The notes beneath the pieces were generated by a model that did not search any database, was not told the DNA's origin, and saw nothing but the letters and a program-made list of their open reading frames with translations. A stretch of DNA of 64,000 nucleotides from JACDAN01 sp963827705 (lineage in GTDB: Bacteria > Actinomycetota > Thermoleophilia > Gaiellales > Gaiellaceae). Location of the stretch: the NCBI GenBank assembly GCA_963827705.1, contig CAWHBN010000016.1, positions 1 through 64,000 of the forward strand, read 5' to 3'. Every line of letters begins with the position of its first letter. The first letter of the stretch is position 1. Both the position numbers and the translations under genes were made by a program. Of the stretch, positions 30,555-43,851 are shown piece by piece.

Positions 30555-31499
30555 ATGATCGCTACCGACAAGATCTGGATGAACGGCGACCTTGTGGACT
30601 GGGGCGACGCCAAGGTTCACGTTGGGGCCCACGGGTTGCACTACGGCACCGGCGTGTTCGAGGGCATCCGCTGCTACGACACCCCGAGCGGGCCGGCCGT
30701 TTTCCGCCTGACCGACCACATCAGGCGCCTCGACGCGTCCGCCAAGCTCCTCTACATGGAGCTCCCACACTCGGTCGAGGAGATCCGGGACGCCTGCCTC
30801 CAGCTGATCGGCGTCAATGGGCTTCCCGAGTGCTACCTGCGGCCGTTCGCCTTCTACGGCTACGGCGAGCTCGGCGTCTCGACGGCCGGGAACCCCGTCG
30901 AGGTCGTGATCATGAGCTGGCCGTGGGGCGCGTACCTCGGCGACGAAGGGATGAAGAACGGCATCCGTTGCAAGATCTCCAGCTGGAAGCGCGTCGGCGC
31001 GAACACGATCCCGCACGCCGCCAAGGCAACCGGCATCTATCTGAACTCGATGCTCGCGGTGATCGAGGCGAACCGGGCCGGCTACGACGAGGCGATCCTC
31101 CTCACAGACGACGGCTACATCGCGGACGGCTCGGGCGAGAACGTCTTCGTCGTCAAGGACGGGAAGATCACGACGCCGCCTCTCTCAACGTCGATCCTGC
31201 CGGGGATCACACGCAACTCGATCATCCAGATTGCGCAGGACCTCGGGTACATGGTCGAGGAAACCAACTTGATCCGTACGGACCTGTATCTGGCCGACGA
31301 GATCTTCATGACCGGGACCGCCGCGGAAGTCACGCCGATCCGATCGGTGGACGACCAGGAGGTCGGACCGCCGGGCGAGGTCACGCTCAAGCTTCAGAAG
31401 GCCTACCTCGACACTGTGCGGGGCGGGAGCGAGCGCTGGTCTCACTGGCTCGAGTACGCCTCGATCCCTTCTCAGGCACCCACTCCGGCGCAAGCGTGA
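30555..31499 (+). CDS. ilvE: Branched-chain amino acid aminotransferase
   Basis: Class IV PLP aminotransferase of 314 residues that forms or degrades Val, Leu and Ile. Motifs are GLHYGTGVFEGIRCYDTPSG, YLRPFAFYGYGELGV, the Schiff-base Lys in NTIPHAAKATGIYLNS, and EAILLTDDGYIADGSGENVF. ATG follows AGGAGG. It overlaps the next gene by 4 bp (GTGA). Confidence 0.93.
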   Translation: MIATDKIWMNGDLVDWGDAKVHVGAHGLHYGTGVFEGIRCYDTPSGPAVFRLTDHIRRLDASAKLLYMELPHSVEEIRDACLQLIGVNGLPECYLRPFAFYGYGELGVSTAGNPVEVVIMSWPWGAYLGDEGMKNGIRCKISSWKRVGANTIPHAAKATGIYLNSMLAVIEANRAGYDEAILLTDDGYIADGSGENVFVVKDGKITTPPLSTSILPGITRNSIIQIAQDLGYMVEETNLIRTDLYLADEIFMTGTAAEVTPIRSVDDQEVGPPGEVTLKLQKAYLDTVRGGSERWSHWLEYASIPSQAPTPAQA

Positions 31500-32620
31500 C
31501 CCAGGCCACGCGCCGGGTGCCGCTCGCCCGGCCCTGGATCGACGAGCGGGAAGAGGAGCTCGTCCTCGAGGTGCTGCGCTCGGGCCGGCTCTCGCTCGGC
31601 CCCACGATCGACCGGTTCGAGGAGCTGATCGCCCAACGAGTCGGTGCGCCGTACGCGGCGGCCGTGTCGAGCGGGACGGCGGGGCTGCACATGCTGGTCC
31701 GCGCCGCCGGGATCGGTGAGGGCGACGAGGTGATCACCTCCACGCTGTCCTTCGCAGCCTCGGCGAACTGTTTCCTCTTCGAGGGTGCGACGCCGGTCTT
31801 TGCGGACGTCGACCGGCGCACGTGGAATCTCGACCCGGCCGCCGTGGAGGCGGCGATCACCGAGCGGACGAAGGGCATCGTCGCCGTCGACATGTTCGGC
31901 TACCCGTGCGAGCTCGAGGAGCTGACGGCGATCGCCGAGCGCCATGGGCTCGCGCTGATCGAGGACTCGGCCGAGGCGCTCGGGGCCGAGTACAAGGGGA
32001 AGCCGATCGGGTCGCACGGAGCGCCCGCGGTGTTCGGCTTCTATCCGAACAAGCAGGTTGCGACCGGTGAGGGCGGCGTCGTCGTCACGCACGACGAGGA
32101 GACGTGGAAGCTCGTCCGCTCACTCCGGAACCAGGGCCGCTCCTACGAGGGCGGCGGCTGGTTCAACCACGTTCGCGTTGGCTTCAACTACCGCTGGACG
32201 GACGTGCAGGCCGCGATCGGCATCGCTCAGCTGGAGAAGCTCGACCGCGCCCTGGAGCTTCGCGCCGAGGCCGCCGCGCGGTATGCCGAGCTGCTCGGTG
32301 GCGTCGACGGTGTCGAGCTGGCGCCGGAGGACGACGCCGACCACAGGCGGTCCTGGTTCGTCTACGTCCTCGTGCTCGCGCCGGAGATCGACCGGGCGCG
32401 TGTGATGGCGGATCTCCGCGAGCGTGGGGTGGACGTGGCCGAGTACGTCCCTTGCATCCATCTCCAGGCGTACATGCGGGAGCAGTTCGGGTTCGGCGAG
32501 GGGCTCTGTCCGGTCGCCGAGGACATCGCCGGCCGGACGCTCGCGCTGCCGTTCTTCCCGCAGATCGAGCCCGGCGACCAGGAGTACGTCGTCGACTCAC
32601 TTCGCTCGGCTCTGAGCTAG
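31496..32620 (+). CDS. DegT/DnrJ/EryC1/StrS-family aminotransferase
   Basis: A PLP enzyme of 374 residues of the sugar aminotransferase family. It aminates keto-sugars for cell-surface glycans or antibiotics. VSSGTAGLHMLVRAAGIGEG binds PLP phosphate, EDSAEALGAEYKG carries the cofactor Asp, and the Schiff-base Lys is in GFYPNKQVATGEGG. NYRWTDVQAAIGIAQLEKLD matches the family C-terminal segment. GTG 31496 overlaps ilvE. No sugar-pathway partner is nearby, so the substrate is unknown. Confidence 0.92.
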   Translation: MTQATRRVPLARPWIDEREEELVLEVLRSGRLSLGPTIDRFEELIAQRVGAPYAAAVSSGTAGLHMLVRAAGIGEGDEVITSTLSFAASANCFLFEGATPVFADVDRRTWNLDPAAVEAAITERTKGIVAVDMFGYPCELEELTAIAERHGLALIEDSAEALGAEYKGKPIGSHGAPAVFGFYPNKQVATGEGGVVVTHDEETWKLVRSLRNQGRSYEGGGWFNHVRVGFNYRWTDVQAAIGIAQLEKLDRALELRAEAAARYAELLGGVDGVELAPEDDADHRRSWFVYVLVLAPEIDRARVMADLRERGVDVAEYVPCIHLQAYMREQFGFGEGLCPVAEDIAGRTLALPFFPQIEPGDQEYVVDSLRSALS

Positions 32621-32738
32621 CCGCGCACGGAGAACGGATCGACGCTCTGGGCGACGGTCTCGAGCATGTCCGCGCTCGGCGGACATCTCCTCGCCCATGG
32701 CCAGCGGGTACCCGCCTCCGGCCGGTCATAATCGCGCC

Positions 32739-33098
32739 ATGGCGAACGGCGCGAACCGGATGGTCTTCCTCGGCTTCGGGAAGTACGCCCGCGCCGACAA
32801 GATCTACGCGCTCGAGCCGCTGACGGGAGACGATCGCGGTGGCGGCCGCCGGACCCGCGTCTGGATCGAGGGCGTGCCGGACCCGATCATCGCCGGGCGC
32901 ACGGAGCGGACGATCCTGCACGAGATGGGCCAGGAGGCCGCGGCGAACGCGCAGATCATCGACAGCGCCCTCGACCTCGCCGAGCGGATCGCGTCGGGCG
33001 CGGAGAGCGGGCGGGTCGATCTCGCCGACCTCGGCCGGCGGGCGCGGCGCCTGCTGGAAGCGACGGCCAAGCCAGAGGACGACGAGAAGCTCTTCTAG
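32739..33098 (+). CDS. DUF370 / RemA-like regulatory protein, extended form
   Basis: 119 residues. The core FLGFGKYARADKIYALEPLT and GGGRRTRVWIEGVPDPIIAG, then RTERTIL, resembles the DUF370 core (an N-terminal GFGN..a.rli.i.. then a.GRRTRa... then dhvi.S...eTi). RemA of this family is a DNA-binding activator of biofilm genes in Bacillus. Here it carries an additional C-terminal helical tail of about 60 residues. ATG 32739 is 6 nt after CATAAT, consistent with leaderless expression. It ends 3 bp before the MFS gene, with which it probably shares a transcript. Confidence 0.65.
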   Translation: MANGANRMVFLGFGKYARADKIYALEPLTGDDRGGGRRTRVWIEGVPDPIIAGRTERTILHEMGQEAAANAQIIDSALDLAERIASGAESGRVDLADLGRRARRLLEATAKPEDDEKLF

Positions 33099-33101
33099 TT
33101 C

Positions 33102-34373
33102 GTGACCGAGGGCCGGGAGCCGCCGCCGGAGCGCGGCCTGTTCGCACGCATCGCGGTGGACATCCGGCCGCTGCGCGAGTCTCGCGACTTCCGCCGGCTC
33201 TGGTTCGGGACCGGGATCTCCGCGATCGGGAGCCAGATCACCGCAGTCGCGATCCCGTTCCAGCTGTACGAGCTCACCGGCTCGACGCTCCTCGTCGGGA
33301 TGCTGGGGATCGCAGCCCTCGTTCCGCTCCTCGTCGTCCCGATCTACGGAGGTGCCGTCGCGGACGCCGTCGACCGCCGGCGCATGCTCCTGCTCTCCGA
33401 CGTCGCGCTGCTGCTCGTTACCGGCGGCCTGCTCGTCAACGCGCTCCTGCCCAACCCGAGCGTTCCGTTCCTCTTCGTCGCGGAAGCCCTCGGCACGGCC
33501 GCGTACGGGTTCCAGCGACCGGCCCGAAACGCTCTGACGCCGAGGCTCGTCCGCGAGGACCAGCTGCTGCCGGCGATCGCGGTCGAGGACGTGATCTTCA
33601 CGCTCGCGCGTGTCACCGGGCCGGTCGTGGGCGGCGGCCTGATCTCGGTCATCGGCCTCGGCGGCGCCTTCGCGATCGACATCGCAACCTTCGGGGCCTC
33701 GTTGCTCGCGATCTGGCTGCTGCCGCCCGTCCCACCTGCGCCCGACGCCGACCGGCCGAGCCTTCGCTCGATCGCGGACGGGTTCCGCTACGTCTTCCGG
33801 AGGAAGGTGCTGCTCGGGATCTTCGCGGTCGACACGAACGCGATGATCTTCGGGATGCCGCGCGCGCTCTTCCCGGCCCTTGCGGACAGGCTGGGCGGCG
33901 GCGCGGGCACGCTCGGGCTGCTCTACGCCGGGACCTCGGCCGGCGCGCTGCTCGCCTCGCTCACCTCCGGGTGGATGATGACCGTCCGCCGCCAGGGGCT
34001 CGGTGTCTGCGTCGCTGCGGCCGCATGGGGTGTCGCGATCGTGTTCGTCGGTTTCGCGGAAGCCGTCTGGGTCGCCATGGTCTTCCTCGCGGCTGCGGGC
34101 GCCGCGGACTACGTCAGTGCCGTCCTCCGCTCCAACATCCTCCTCACCGTCACGCCGGACTCGATGCGCGGCCGGCTGTCGGGCATCGAGCTCGCGCAGG
34201 TTGCGGGGGCGCCGGAGATCGGGAATGTCGAGGCGGGCATCGTCGCCTCGCTGACGAGTGTCCGCGCCTCGATCGTCTCGGGCGGAGTCCTCACCGTCGT
34301 CGGCACGGCGGTCGTCGCGGCCCTCCTCCCGACGCTCGTCCGCTACGACGCCCGGCGGCCGCAGGACGAATGA
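33102..34373 (+). CDS. MFS transporter, EntS-like (MFS_3)
   Basis: 423 residues with twelve hydrophobic segments. N-terminal FRRLWFGTGISAIGSQITAV and the TM2-3 loop GGAVADAVDRRRMLLLSD match MFS motif A. It is a paralogue in style of the MFS gene at 6756, with a similar predicted exporter role and unknown substrate. GTG start. Its stop overlaps the ATG of the glycosylase gene (ATGA). Confidence 0.87.
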   Translation: MTEGREPPPERGLFARIAVDIRPLRESRDFRRLWFGTGISAIGSQITAVAIPFQLYELTGSTLLVGMLGIAALVPLLVVPIYGGAVADAVDRRRMLLLSDVALLLVTGGLLVNALLPNPSVPFLFVAEALGTAAYGFQRPARNALTPRLVREDQLLPAIAVEDVIFTLARVTGPVVGGGLISVIGLGGAFAIDIATFGASLLAIWLLPPVPPAPDADRPSLRSIADGFRYVFRRKVLLGIFAVDTNAMIFGMPRALFPALADRLGGGAGTLGLLYAGTSAGALLASLTSGWMMTVRRQGLGVCVAAAAWGVAIVFVGFAEAVWVAMVFLAAAGAADYVSAVLRSNILLTVTPDSMRGRLSGIELAQVAGAPEIGNVEAGIVASLTSVRASIVSGGVLTVVGTAVVAALLPTLVRYDARRPQDE

Positions 34374-34939
34374 CGCTGCCGAAGGATTTCTTCGCGCGCT
34401 CGGTCCACGAGGTCGCGCCCGACCTGATCGGGGTAACGCTGCTCGTCGACGGGGTCGGCGGCCCCATCGTCGAGGTCGAGGCCTACGACCACGAGGATCC
34501 CGCCGCGCACGGCTACGGCGGACGCACCGAGCGGAACGCCTCCATGTTCGGCCCGCCCGGCCATGCATACGTGTACCGCTCGTACGGCATCCACTGGTGC
34601 CTGAACTTCGTGTGCGAAGCGGAAGGCTCGGCGAGCGCCGTCCTGATCCGGGCGCTCGAGCCGGCCCACGGTCTCGACGCCATGCGCGAGCGGCGAGGGC
34701 TCGACGACCCGCGCCTGCTCTGCGCGGGGCCGGGCCGGCTCTGCCAGGCGCTCGGCATCACGCGCGTTCACGACGGCTTCGCGCTGGACGAGCCTCCGTT
34801 CGAGCTCGTGGGCCGCGAGGCGGAGCCGCAGATCGCGGCCGGCCCGCGGATCGGGATCACGAAGGCCGCCGACCGGCCGTGGCGCTACGGCATCGCGGGC
34901 TCGCGCTATCTCAGCCGGACGATGCGATCAGCCGAATAG
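34370..34939 (+). CDS. DNA-3-methyladenine glycosylase (AAG/MPG family)
   Basis: Base-excision repair enzyme of 189 residues removing alkylated purines. Motifs are ARSVHEVAPDLIGVTLLVDG, the catalytic Glu in GGPIVEVEAYDHEDPAAH, GPPGHAYVYRSYGIHWCLNF with the intercalating Tyr region, and AVLIRALEP. ATG overlaps the MFS stop. The last 29 bp overlap the 3' end of the convergent PBP gene. Confidence 0.93.
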   Translation: MTLPKDFFARSVHEVAPDLIGVTLLVDGVGGPIVEVEAYDHEDPAAHGYGGRTERNASMFGPPGHAYVYRSYGIHWCLNFVCEAEGSASAVLIRALEPAHGLDAMRERRGLDDPRLLCAGPGRLCQALGITRVHDGFALDEPPFELVGREAEPQIAAGPRIGITKAADRPWRYGIAGSRYLSRTMRSAE

Positions 34940-37367
34940 GCAGTCCCGGCGCGGCCGCCACCCGGCCGCCCCTCGGCTTCTGCCTGACCACCCTGCCGAC
35001 CTGCGACCCGCCGACGACGGCCGGCTGGAGCTTGAGTTGCTCGAGCCGCTGCACCGCCCGGGAAACGGGCATTCCGACGACGTTCGGGACGATCCCGAAC
35101 CGCGGCTTCGCGAGGATCAGCGTGACGTTGTCGTAGGCGGAGAGCGTTCCGCGCCCCGGCATCTGCCCGAGGACGACGTCGAGCCGTTCGCCCGGCTTTG
35201 CCGGCCGGTAGATCAGGTCGTAGTGGAGCGGCTGCGCCGACAGCCGTGCCTTCGCGTCGTCGAGCGTGTCGCCGACGACCCGTGGGACCTCGACCTCGTT
35301 CGGCTTGCACGCCGCCTCTCGCGCCGGCGTCTCGCCCGAGAAGTACCAGACGCTCTTCGGGCCGCGGCAAAGGCCGTTGTCGACCATGACCCGGCCGCCG
35401 CGGTGCACGACGTTGAGCGGAACCGCGTACGGGAGGCTCGGCGGATCGAAGTACGCGGGCTCCTCTTCCAGGTGCTTCAGCGCGCTTTCCATGAACGACT
35501 TCCAGATCTGTGCCGGGTACGTCCCTCCCGCGACCGCGTCGCCCTCGTACTCCGTCAGCATCGGCGTGAGGTTGTTCGGGTAGCCGACCCAGACGGCCAC
35601 GGCCAGCTGCGGCGTGTAGCCCACGAACCAGGCATCGCCGTAGTTCTCCGTCGTTCCGGTCTTGCCGGCCGCCGGCCGGTCGCGGAGCGCAGCCCTCGTT
35701 CCCGTGCCCTGCCGGATGACCCCCTGGAGGATGTCGTTGATGAGATCGGCCTTCTCCGGGTTGAGCACCGGCTTCTGGACGGGCGCGTTGGCTCGGCGCT
35801 TCTCGCCCACCCGGTGCACCCACGAGATCGCACGCGGCTTATTTCCGATGATCGAGCCGTCGACGCGGCGGCCACGGTTGGCGAACGTCGAGAAGGCGCG
35901 CGCCATCTCGAGCGGATTGACCGCCTCGGTACCGAGGCCGATCGAGAAATAGTCGTTCAGGCGGCTCGAGATCCCGAGCTGTTGCGCCTCGCGGCGGACG
36001 TTGCGCGGCCCGACGAGTGCCGTGAGCTGCGCGTAGACGGAGTTGTCCGAGTGGATCGTCGCGGTCTTCAGGTTCGCCGAGCCGAGGTACTCGTCCTCGT
36101 AGTTCGAGACAGGCCAGTACTTGTCGCCGAGGAAGATCGTCGTCGGCTTGGAGACGAACGTCGTCTCGGGCGAGATCCCTTGCTCGAGCGCTGCGGCCAG
36201 GACGAACGGCTTGAACGACGACCCGGCCTGGCGCTCACCCTGGACGGCGAGGTTGAACTGGCTCTCCCGGAAGTTCGAGCCGCCGATCATCGCCTTGACG
36301 GCGCCGTCCCTCGGGTCGATTGCGACGAGCGCGGCGGCGGGGCCGTTCTCGTCCTTGAGCCAGCGCGCAATCGCGCGGTGACCGAGCTTCTGGAGCTCGA
36401 GGTCGAGCGTGGTATGGACGACGAGCCCGCCGCCGAAGACGCCCCGGGTCTTGTAGCGGTCGACGAGCTGCTGGGTGACGTAGTTCGCGAAGTAGCCGCC
36501 AGGCCCGCGCGTGTCCGGTCGCGTGATCTTGTTCGGAAGCGGCTCGCGGTCGGCGCGCCGGAACTGCTCGGCGTCGATCGTCCCGAGCGCGAGCATCGTG
36601 CGGAGGACGGTGCGGCGGCGCTGTTTCGCGGCGCGGGGGTTCGCGACCGGGTCGTACCGGCTCGGGTCGGCCGGGATCCCGGCGAGCAGCGCGACCTCCC
36701 AGAGGGTCATCTTCTTTGCGCGGTGACCGAAGTACGTCCGTGCGGCCTGGTCGACGCCGTAGGCCCCGTTCCCGAAGTAGACGGTATTCAGGTACGAGGT
36801 GAGGATCTTCCTCTTCGACCATTGCTGCTCGAGGCCCCAGGCCAGGGTCGCCTCGCGAACCTTGCGCCCGACCGTGCGGCCGGTGTCGGAGCAGGAGTTC
36901 TTGATGAACTGCTGCGTGATCGTCGAGCCGCCCTGGACGACGCCCTGTTGCCGGATGTCGGCCCAGAGCGCACGGCCGATCGCCCGCATGTCCACGCCGT
37001 GATGCTCGAAGTAGCGCCGATCCTCGACGGCGATGATCGCCTGCTTCATCAGCGGCGAGATGTCGTCGTAGTCCACCAGGACGCGGTTCTCCGTTCCGCG
37101 CAGAACGGCGAGGATCTTGTGTCCCGTCGAGTCGTAGATCCGCGTGTTGACCTGGTGGCGCTGGCGCGCCGGGTCACACTTCGGTGCCTCGCTCGCCACG
37201 GCCGTGACGAGGCCGAAGGTGAACGACGAGAACGCCAGCACGAAGAGAGCGACCGTGAGGACCAGTAGGCGGAGCTTCCTGATCCTGCGCCTCTTGGTCG
37301 GCGCCGCTGGATCTCTGCGGCGGAGCAAACGCAAGATTCGGGGAGTGTAGTGTCGCCAGCCGGACAT
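34911..37367 (-). CDS. Class A penicillin-binding protein with two PASTA domains
   Basis: Bifunctional peptidoglycan synthase anchored by one N-terminal helix (LRLLVLTVALFVLAFSSFTF). The GT51 glycosyltransferase has AIIAVEDRRYFEHHGVD (catalytic Glu) and GGSTITQQFIKNS. The transpeptidase has SSFKPF (active Ser), SDN in IHSDNSVY, and KTGTT. The C-terminus has two PASTA repeats (EVPRVVGDTLDDAKARL and IVPNVVGMPVSRAVQRL). The start is ATG 37367, which overlaps the tyrS ATG in CATG, or TTG 37334. The TTG lies 9 nt after a minus-strand TACACT (37349-37344) and fits the leaderless pattern better. Confidence 0.93.
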   Translation of the reverse strand: MSGWRHYTPRILRLLRRRDPAAPTKRRRIRKLRLLVLTVALFVLAFSSFTFGLVTAVASEAPKCDPARQRHQVNTRIYDSTGHKILAVLRGTENRVLVDYDDISPLMKQAIIAVEDRRYFEHHGVDMRAIGRALWADIRQQGVVQGGSTITQQFIKNSCSDTGRTVGRKVREATLAWGLEQQWSKRKILTSYLNTVYFGNGAYGVDQAARTYFGHRAKKMTLWEVALLAGIPADPSRYDPVANPRAAKQRRRTVLRTMLALGTIDAEQFRRADREPLPNKITRPDTRGPGGYFANYVTQQLVDRYKTRGVFGGGLVVHTTLDLELQKLGHRAIARWLKDENGPAAALVAIDPRDGAVKAMIGGSNFRESQFNLAVQGERQAGSSFKPFVLAAALEQGISPETTFVSKPTTIFLGDKYWPVSNYEDEYLGSANLKTATIHSDNSVYAQLTALVGPRNVRREAQQLGISSRLNDYFSIGLGTEAVNPLEMARAFSTFANRGRRVDGSIIGNKPRAISWVHRVGEKRRANAPVQKPVLNPEKADLINDILQGVIRQGTGTRAALRDRPAAGKTGTTENYGDAWFVGYTPQLAVAVWVGYPNNLTPMLTEYEGDAVAGGTYPAQIWKSFMESALKHLEEEPAYFDPPSLPYAVPLNVVHRGGRVMVDNGLCRGPKSVWYFSGETPAREAACKPNEVEVPRVVGDTLDDAKARLSAQPLHYDLIYRPAKPGERLDVVLGQMPGRGTLSAYDNVTLILAKPRFGIVPNVVGMPVSRAVQRLEQLKLQPAVVGGSQVGRVVRQKPRGGRVAAAPGLPIRLIASSG
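37344..37353. promoter_or_regulatory. Overlapping divergent -10 boxes between PBP and tyrS
   Basis: AGTGTAGTGT contains TACACT on the minus strand (37349-37344) and TAGTGT on the plus strand (37348-37353), sharing the central TA. Plus-strand distance to tyrS ATG is 12 nt; minus-strand distance to TTG 37334 is 9 nt. Confidence 0.4.
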
Positions 37368-38512
37368 GGGAGTCTCGGAGCTCACCCGAAACGCCGTCGA
37401 CGTGCTGCCTGCCGGCGAGCTCGAGCGGAAGCTCGCCCAGGGGCGGCCTTTGCGGGTGAAGCTCGGGATCGATGTCACCGCGCCGGACGTGACCCTGGGA
37501 AACGGGATCCCGCTCCAGCGCATGGCTGCCTTCCAGCGGGAGGGGCACACCGGCGTGCTGATCGTCGGTGACTACACGACGCGAATCGGCGACCCGTCCG
37601 GGCGCTCGGCGACGCGCCCGGTGCTCACGGACGAGGAGATCGACGCGAACGCGCAGCGCTTCCTCGAGCAGGCCTCGACGATCATCGACCCGGAGCGAAC
37701 CGAGGTTCGGTTCAACGGCGAGTGGCTCGCCAAGCTCGACTTCGCCGAGATTCTGCGCCTGACCCGGATCGCCACCGTCGCGCGGCTGCTGGAGCGCGAC
37801 GACTTCTCGAAGCGATTCGCCGCCGGGACGCCGATCTCGGTCTCGGAGCTCCTCTACCCGCTGATGCAGGCGTATGACTCGGTGGCGGTCGAGGCCGACG
37901 TCGAGCTCGGCGGCACCGACCAGCTCTACAACCTCCTGATGGGGCGGGAGGTGATGCAGGCCTACGGCCTCGAGCCGCAGCTCGCGCTCACCGTCGAGTA
38001 CCTCGTGGCCTGGGACGGGCTCGGTATGAGCGCGTCCCGCGGGAACTACATCGGGCTCAAGGAGGCGCCGGAGGAGCAGTTCGGAAAGGCGATGCGCATC
38101 CCGGATTCACGCCTCGAGCAGTGGTACCGGCTGGTCATGGAGCAGCCGCCTCCCGAGGGCGACCCGCTCGAGGCCAAGTTGGAGCTTGCGCGTTACATCG
38201 TCACGCGCGGGCACGGGGAGGAGGCTGCGGCGCGTGCCGAGGAGCATTTCACGCGCGTCGTGCGCGAGCGCCAGGCCCCGGACGACGTGCCCGACGTCCA
38301 GCTGCCGGACGGGGACCCTGTCCACCTGCCGGCGCTGCTCGCCGAGTCGCTCGGAATCGGCTCCACGAGCGAAGCCCGAAGGCTCATCGCCCAGGGGGGT
38401 GTGCGCGTGAACGGGGAGGTCGTCTCGGAGGTCGATCGTGCCCCGCGCGACCCTCGCGGGTGCGCTTGTTCAAGCGGGAAAACGCCGATTCGCCCGCTTG
38501 ACAGCGCCCTAG
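37366..38512 (+). CDS. tyrS: Tyrosyl-tRNA synthetase-like protein with degenerate signature motifs (one frameshift)
   Basis: Class I aminoacyl-tRNA synthetase of the long TyrS type with a C-terminal S4 RNA-binding domain (LPALLAESLGIGSTSEARRL onward). The body shows YPLMQAYDSVAVEADVELGG and GGTDQLYNLLMGREVMQAYG. The HIGH-type motif reads LGNG (residues 44-47) and the KMSKS loop reads GMSAS (220-224), so both loop lysines are absent. Removing one C from 38441-38444 restores the C-terminus EVDRARATLAGALVQAGKRR and a stop at 38512. The tyrosine specificity call rests on overall similarity. A second, canonical TyrRS elsewhere in the genome is possible. Confidence 0.85.
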
Positions 38513-38525
38513 ACGTTGCTACTAT
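38498..38525 (+). promoter_or_regulatory. rRNA operon promoter overlapping the end of tyrS
   Basis: TTGACA (38498-38503), 16-bp spacer, TACTAT (38520-38525). The -35 box is inside the last codons of tyrS. This is the best consensus-like promoter I found in the window, as expected for an rrn operon. Confidence 0.75.
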
Positions 38526-38870
38526 TCCCGGGCTGCCCGGACGGGTGGCGTGGAAGGTCCCTGTCCCGCGACGAACGGAGCGCCCTAGGAGGACGGATAC
38601 GAACCGTAAGTTCGGATCTCCTTGGGCCTCTGGTGCGAGTCAGAGGCTTTTTTGCGTCACCAGGTAGCGACGGTCTTTGAAAACTCAACAGCGTGCGTGA
38701 AATGCCGAGACCTGACCACTTCGGTGGTCGGGCTCAAGTTAACCCGTCGACTTTCGGGTCTGCCGTGCCAGACTTCAGTCTGGCTTGGCGTGCTCGATCG
38801 TCGACCTTTGAGCTCAAGCTCAAGGTGAACGAGTTGTTCAGCCGACTTCGGTCGGATTGACACAAGTTCC
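38526..38870 (+). other. rRNA leader with several UUCG-type hairpins and a processing stem
   Basis: No gene in 345 nt. It contains the attenuator-like hairpin at 38626-38653, then the 5' strand of the 16S processing stem AAAACTCAACAGCGT (38680-38694). Several hairpins follow: GACCAC-TTCG-GTGGTC, CCAGACTTCAGTCTGG and CCGAC-TTCG-GTCGG. GGTCTTTGAAAA (38672-38683) resembles a boxA antitermination site. Confidence 0.65.
38626..38653 (+). terminator. Intrinsic terminator-like hairpin inside the rRNA leader
   Basis: GCCTCTG (38626-38632), 8-nt loop, CAGAGGC (38641-38647), then six T. It lies about 100 nt downstream of the rRNA promoter and about 220 nt before 16S, so transcription of rRNA must read through it. 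Confidence 0.75.
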
Positions 38871-40418
<1,548 letters not shown>

Positions 40419-40643
40419 CTAGGGATGCCGGGGCCATTACCTCGGCAGGCTGTTCGAGCTGTTGATGGCCGGCTTGCCGGCCGTCCAGATCTCGAGCTCG
40501 CCTGGAATTACGTCGACCTCGGTATTTCGCACGACGTACGCTGTTGAGTTTTGAGAGACCGTCCTACCGGGCGGATCTTCTCGCGGGCACCGGCCTGCGC
40601 GCACCTTGAAAACTCCATAGTGGAAACAAGCAAGTGTTCTTTA
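40419..40643 (+). other. 16S-23S internal spacer without tRNA
   Basis: 225 nt holding the 3' strand of the 16S stem, a strong GGCCGGC-TT-GCCGGCC hairpin and the 5' strand of the 23S processing stem (40599-40624). I see no tRNA cloverleaf; Ile and Ala tRNA genes often found here are absent. Confidence 0.85.
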
Positions 40644-43633
<2,990 letters not shown>

Positions 43634-43694
43634 TGAACACTTGCCGAAATCCACTATGGAGTTTTGAAGGTGCGCACCGGCGCCCCTGACAAGT

Positions 43695-43811
<117 letters not shown>

Positions 43812-43822
43812 TTTTTCGAATC

Positions 43823-43844
43823 AGGGCCCGCTTGGGCCCTTTTT
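43823..43844 (+). terminator. rRNA operon terminator
   Basis: AGGGCCC-GCTT-GGGCCCT followed by TTTT, 12 nt after 5S. It sits just before the convergent M48 gene end. Confidence 0.9.
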
Positions 43845-43851
43845 CGTGGAC

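Noticed and set aside
32619..32700. Short minus-strand frame (MGEEMSAER then DMLETVAQSVDPFSVRG after removing one base) between the DegT gene and DUF370
   Set aside because: Natural-looking but needs an assumed insertion and has no ribosome site or start context; could be the remnant of a gene end. Too weak to list.
35037..37268. 743-codon plus-strand frame over the PBP gene
   Set aside because: Antisense shadow rich in Arg/Asp/Val; the PBP on the minus strand has all catalytic motifs.
40419..40643. Spacer tRNA in the rRNA operon
   Set aside because: Looked for Ile and Ala cloverleafs between 16S and 23S; none present.
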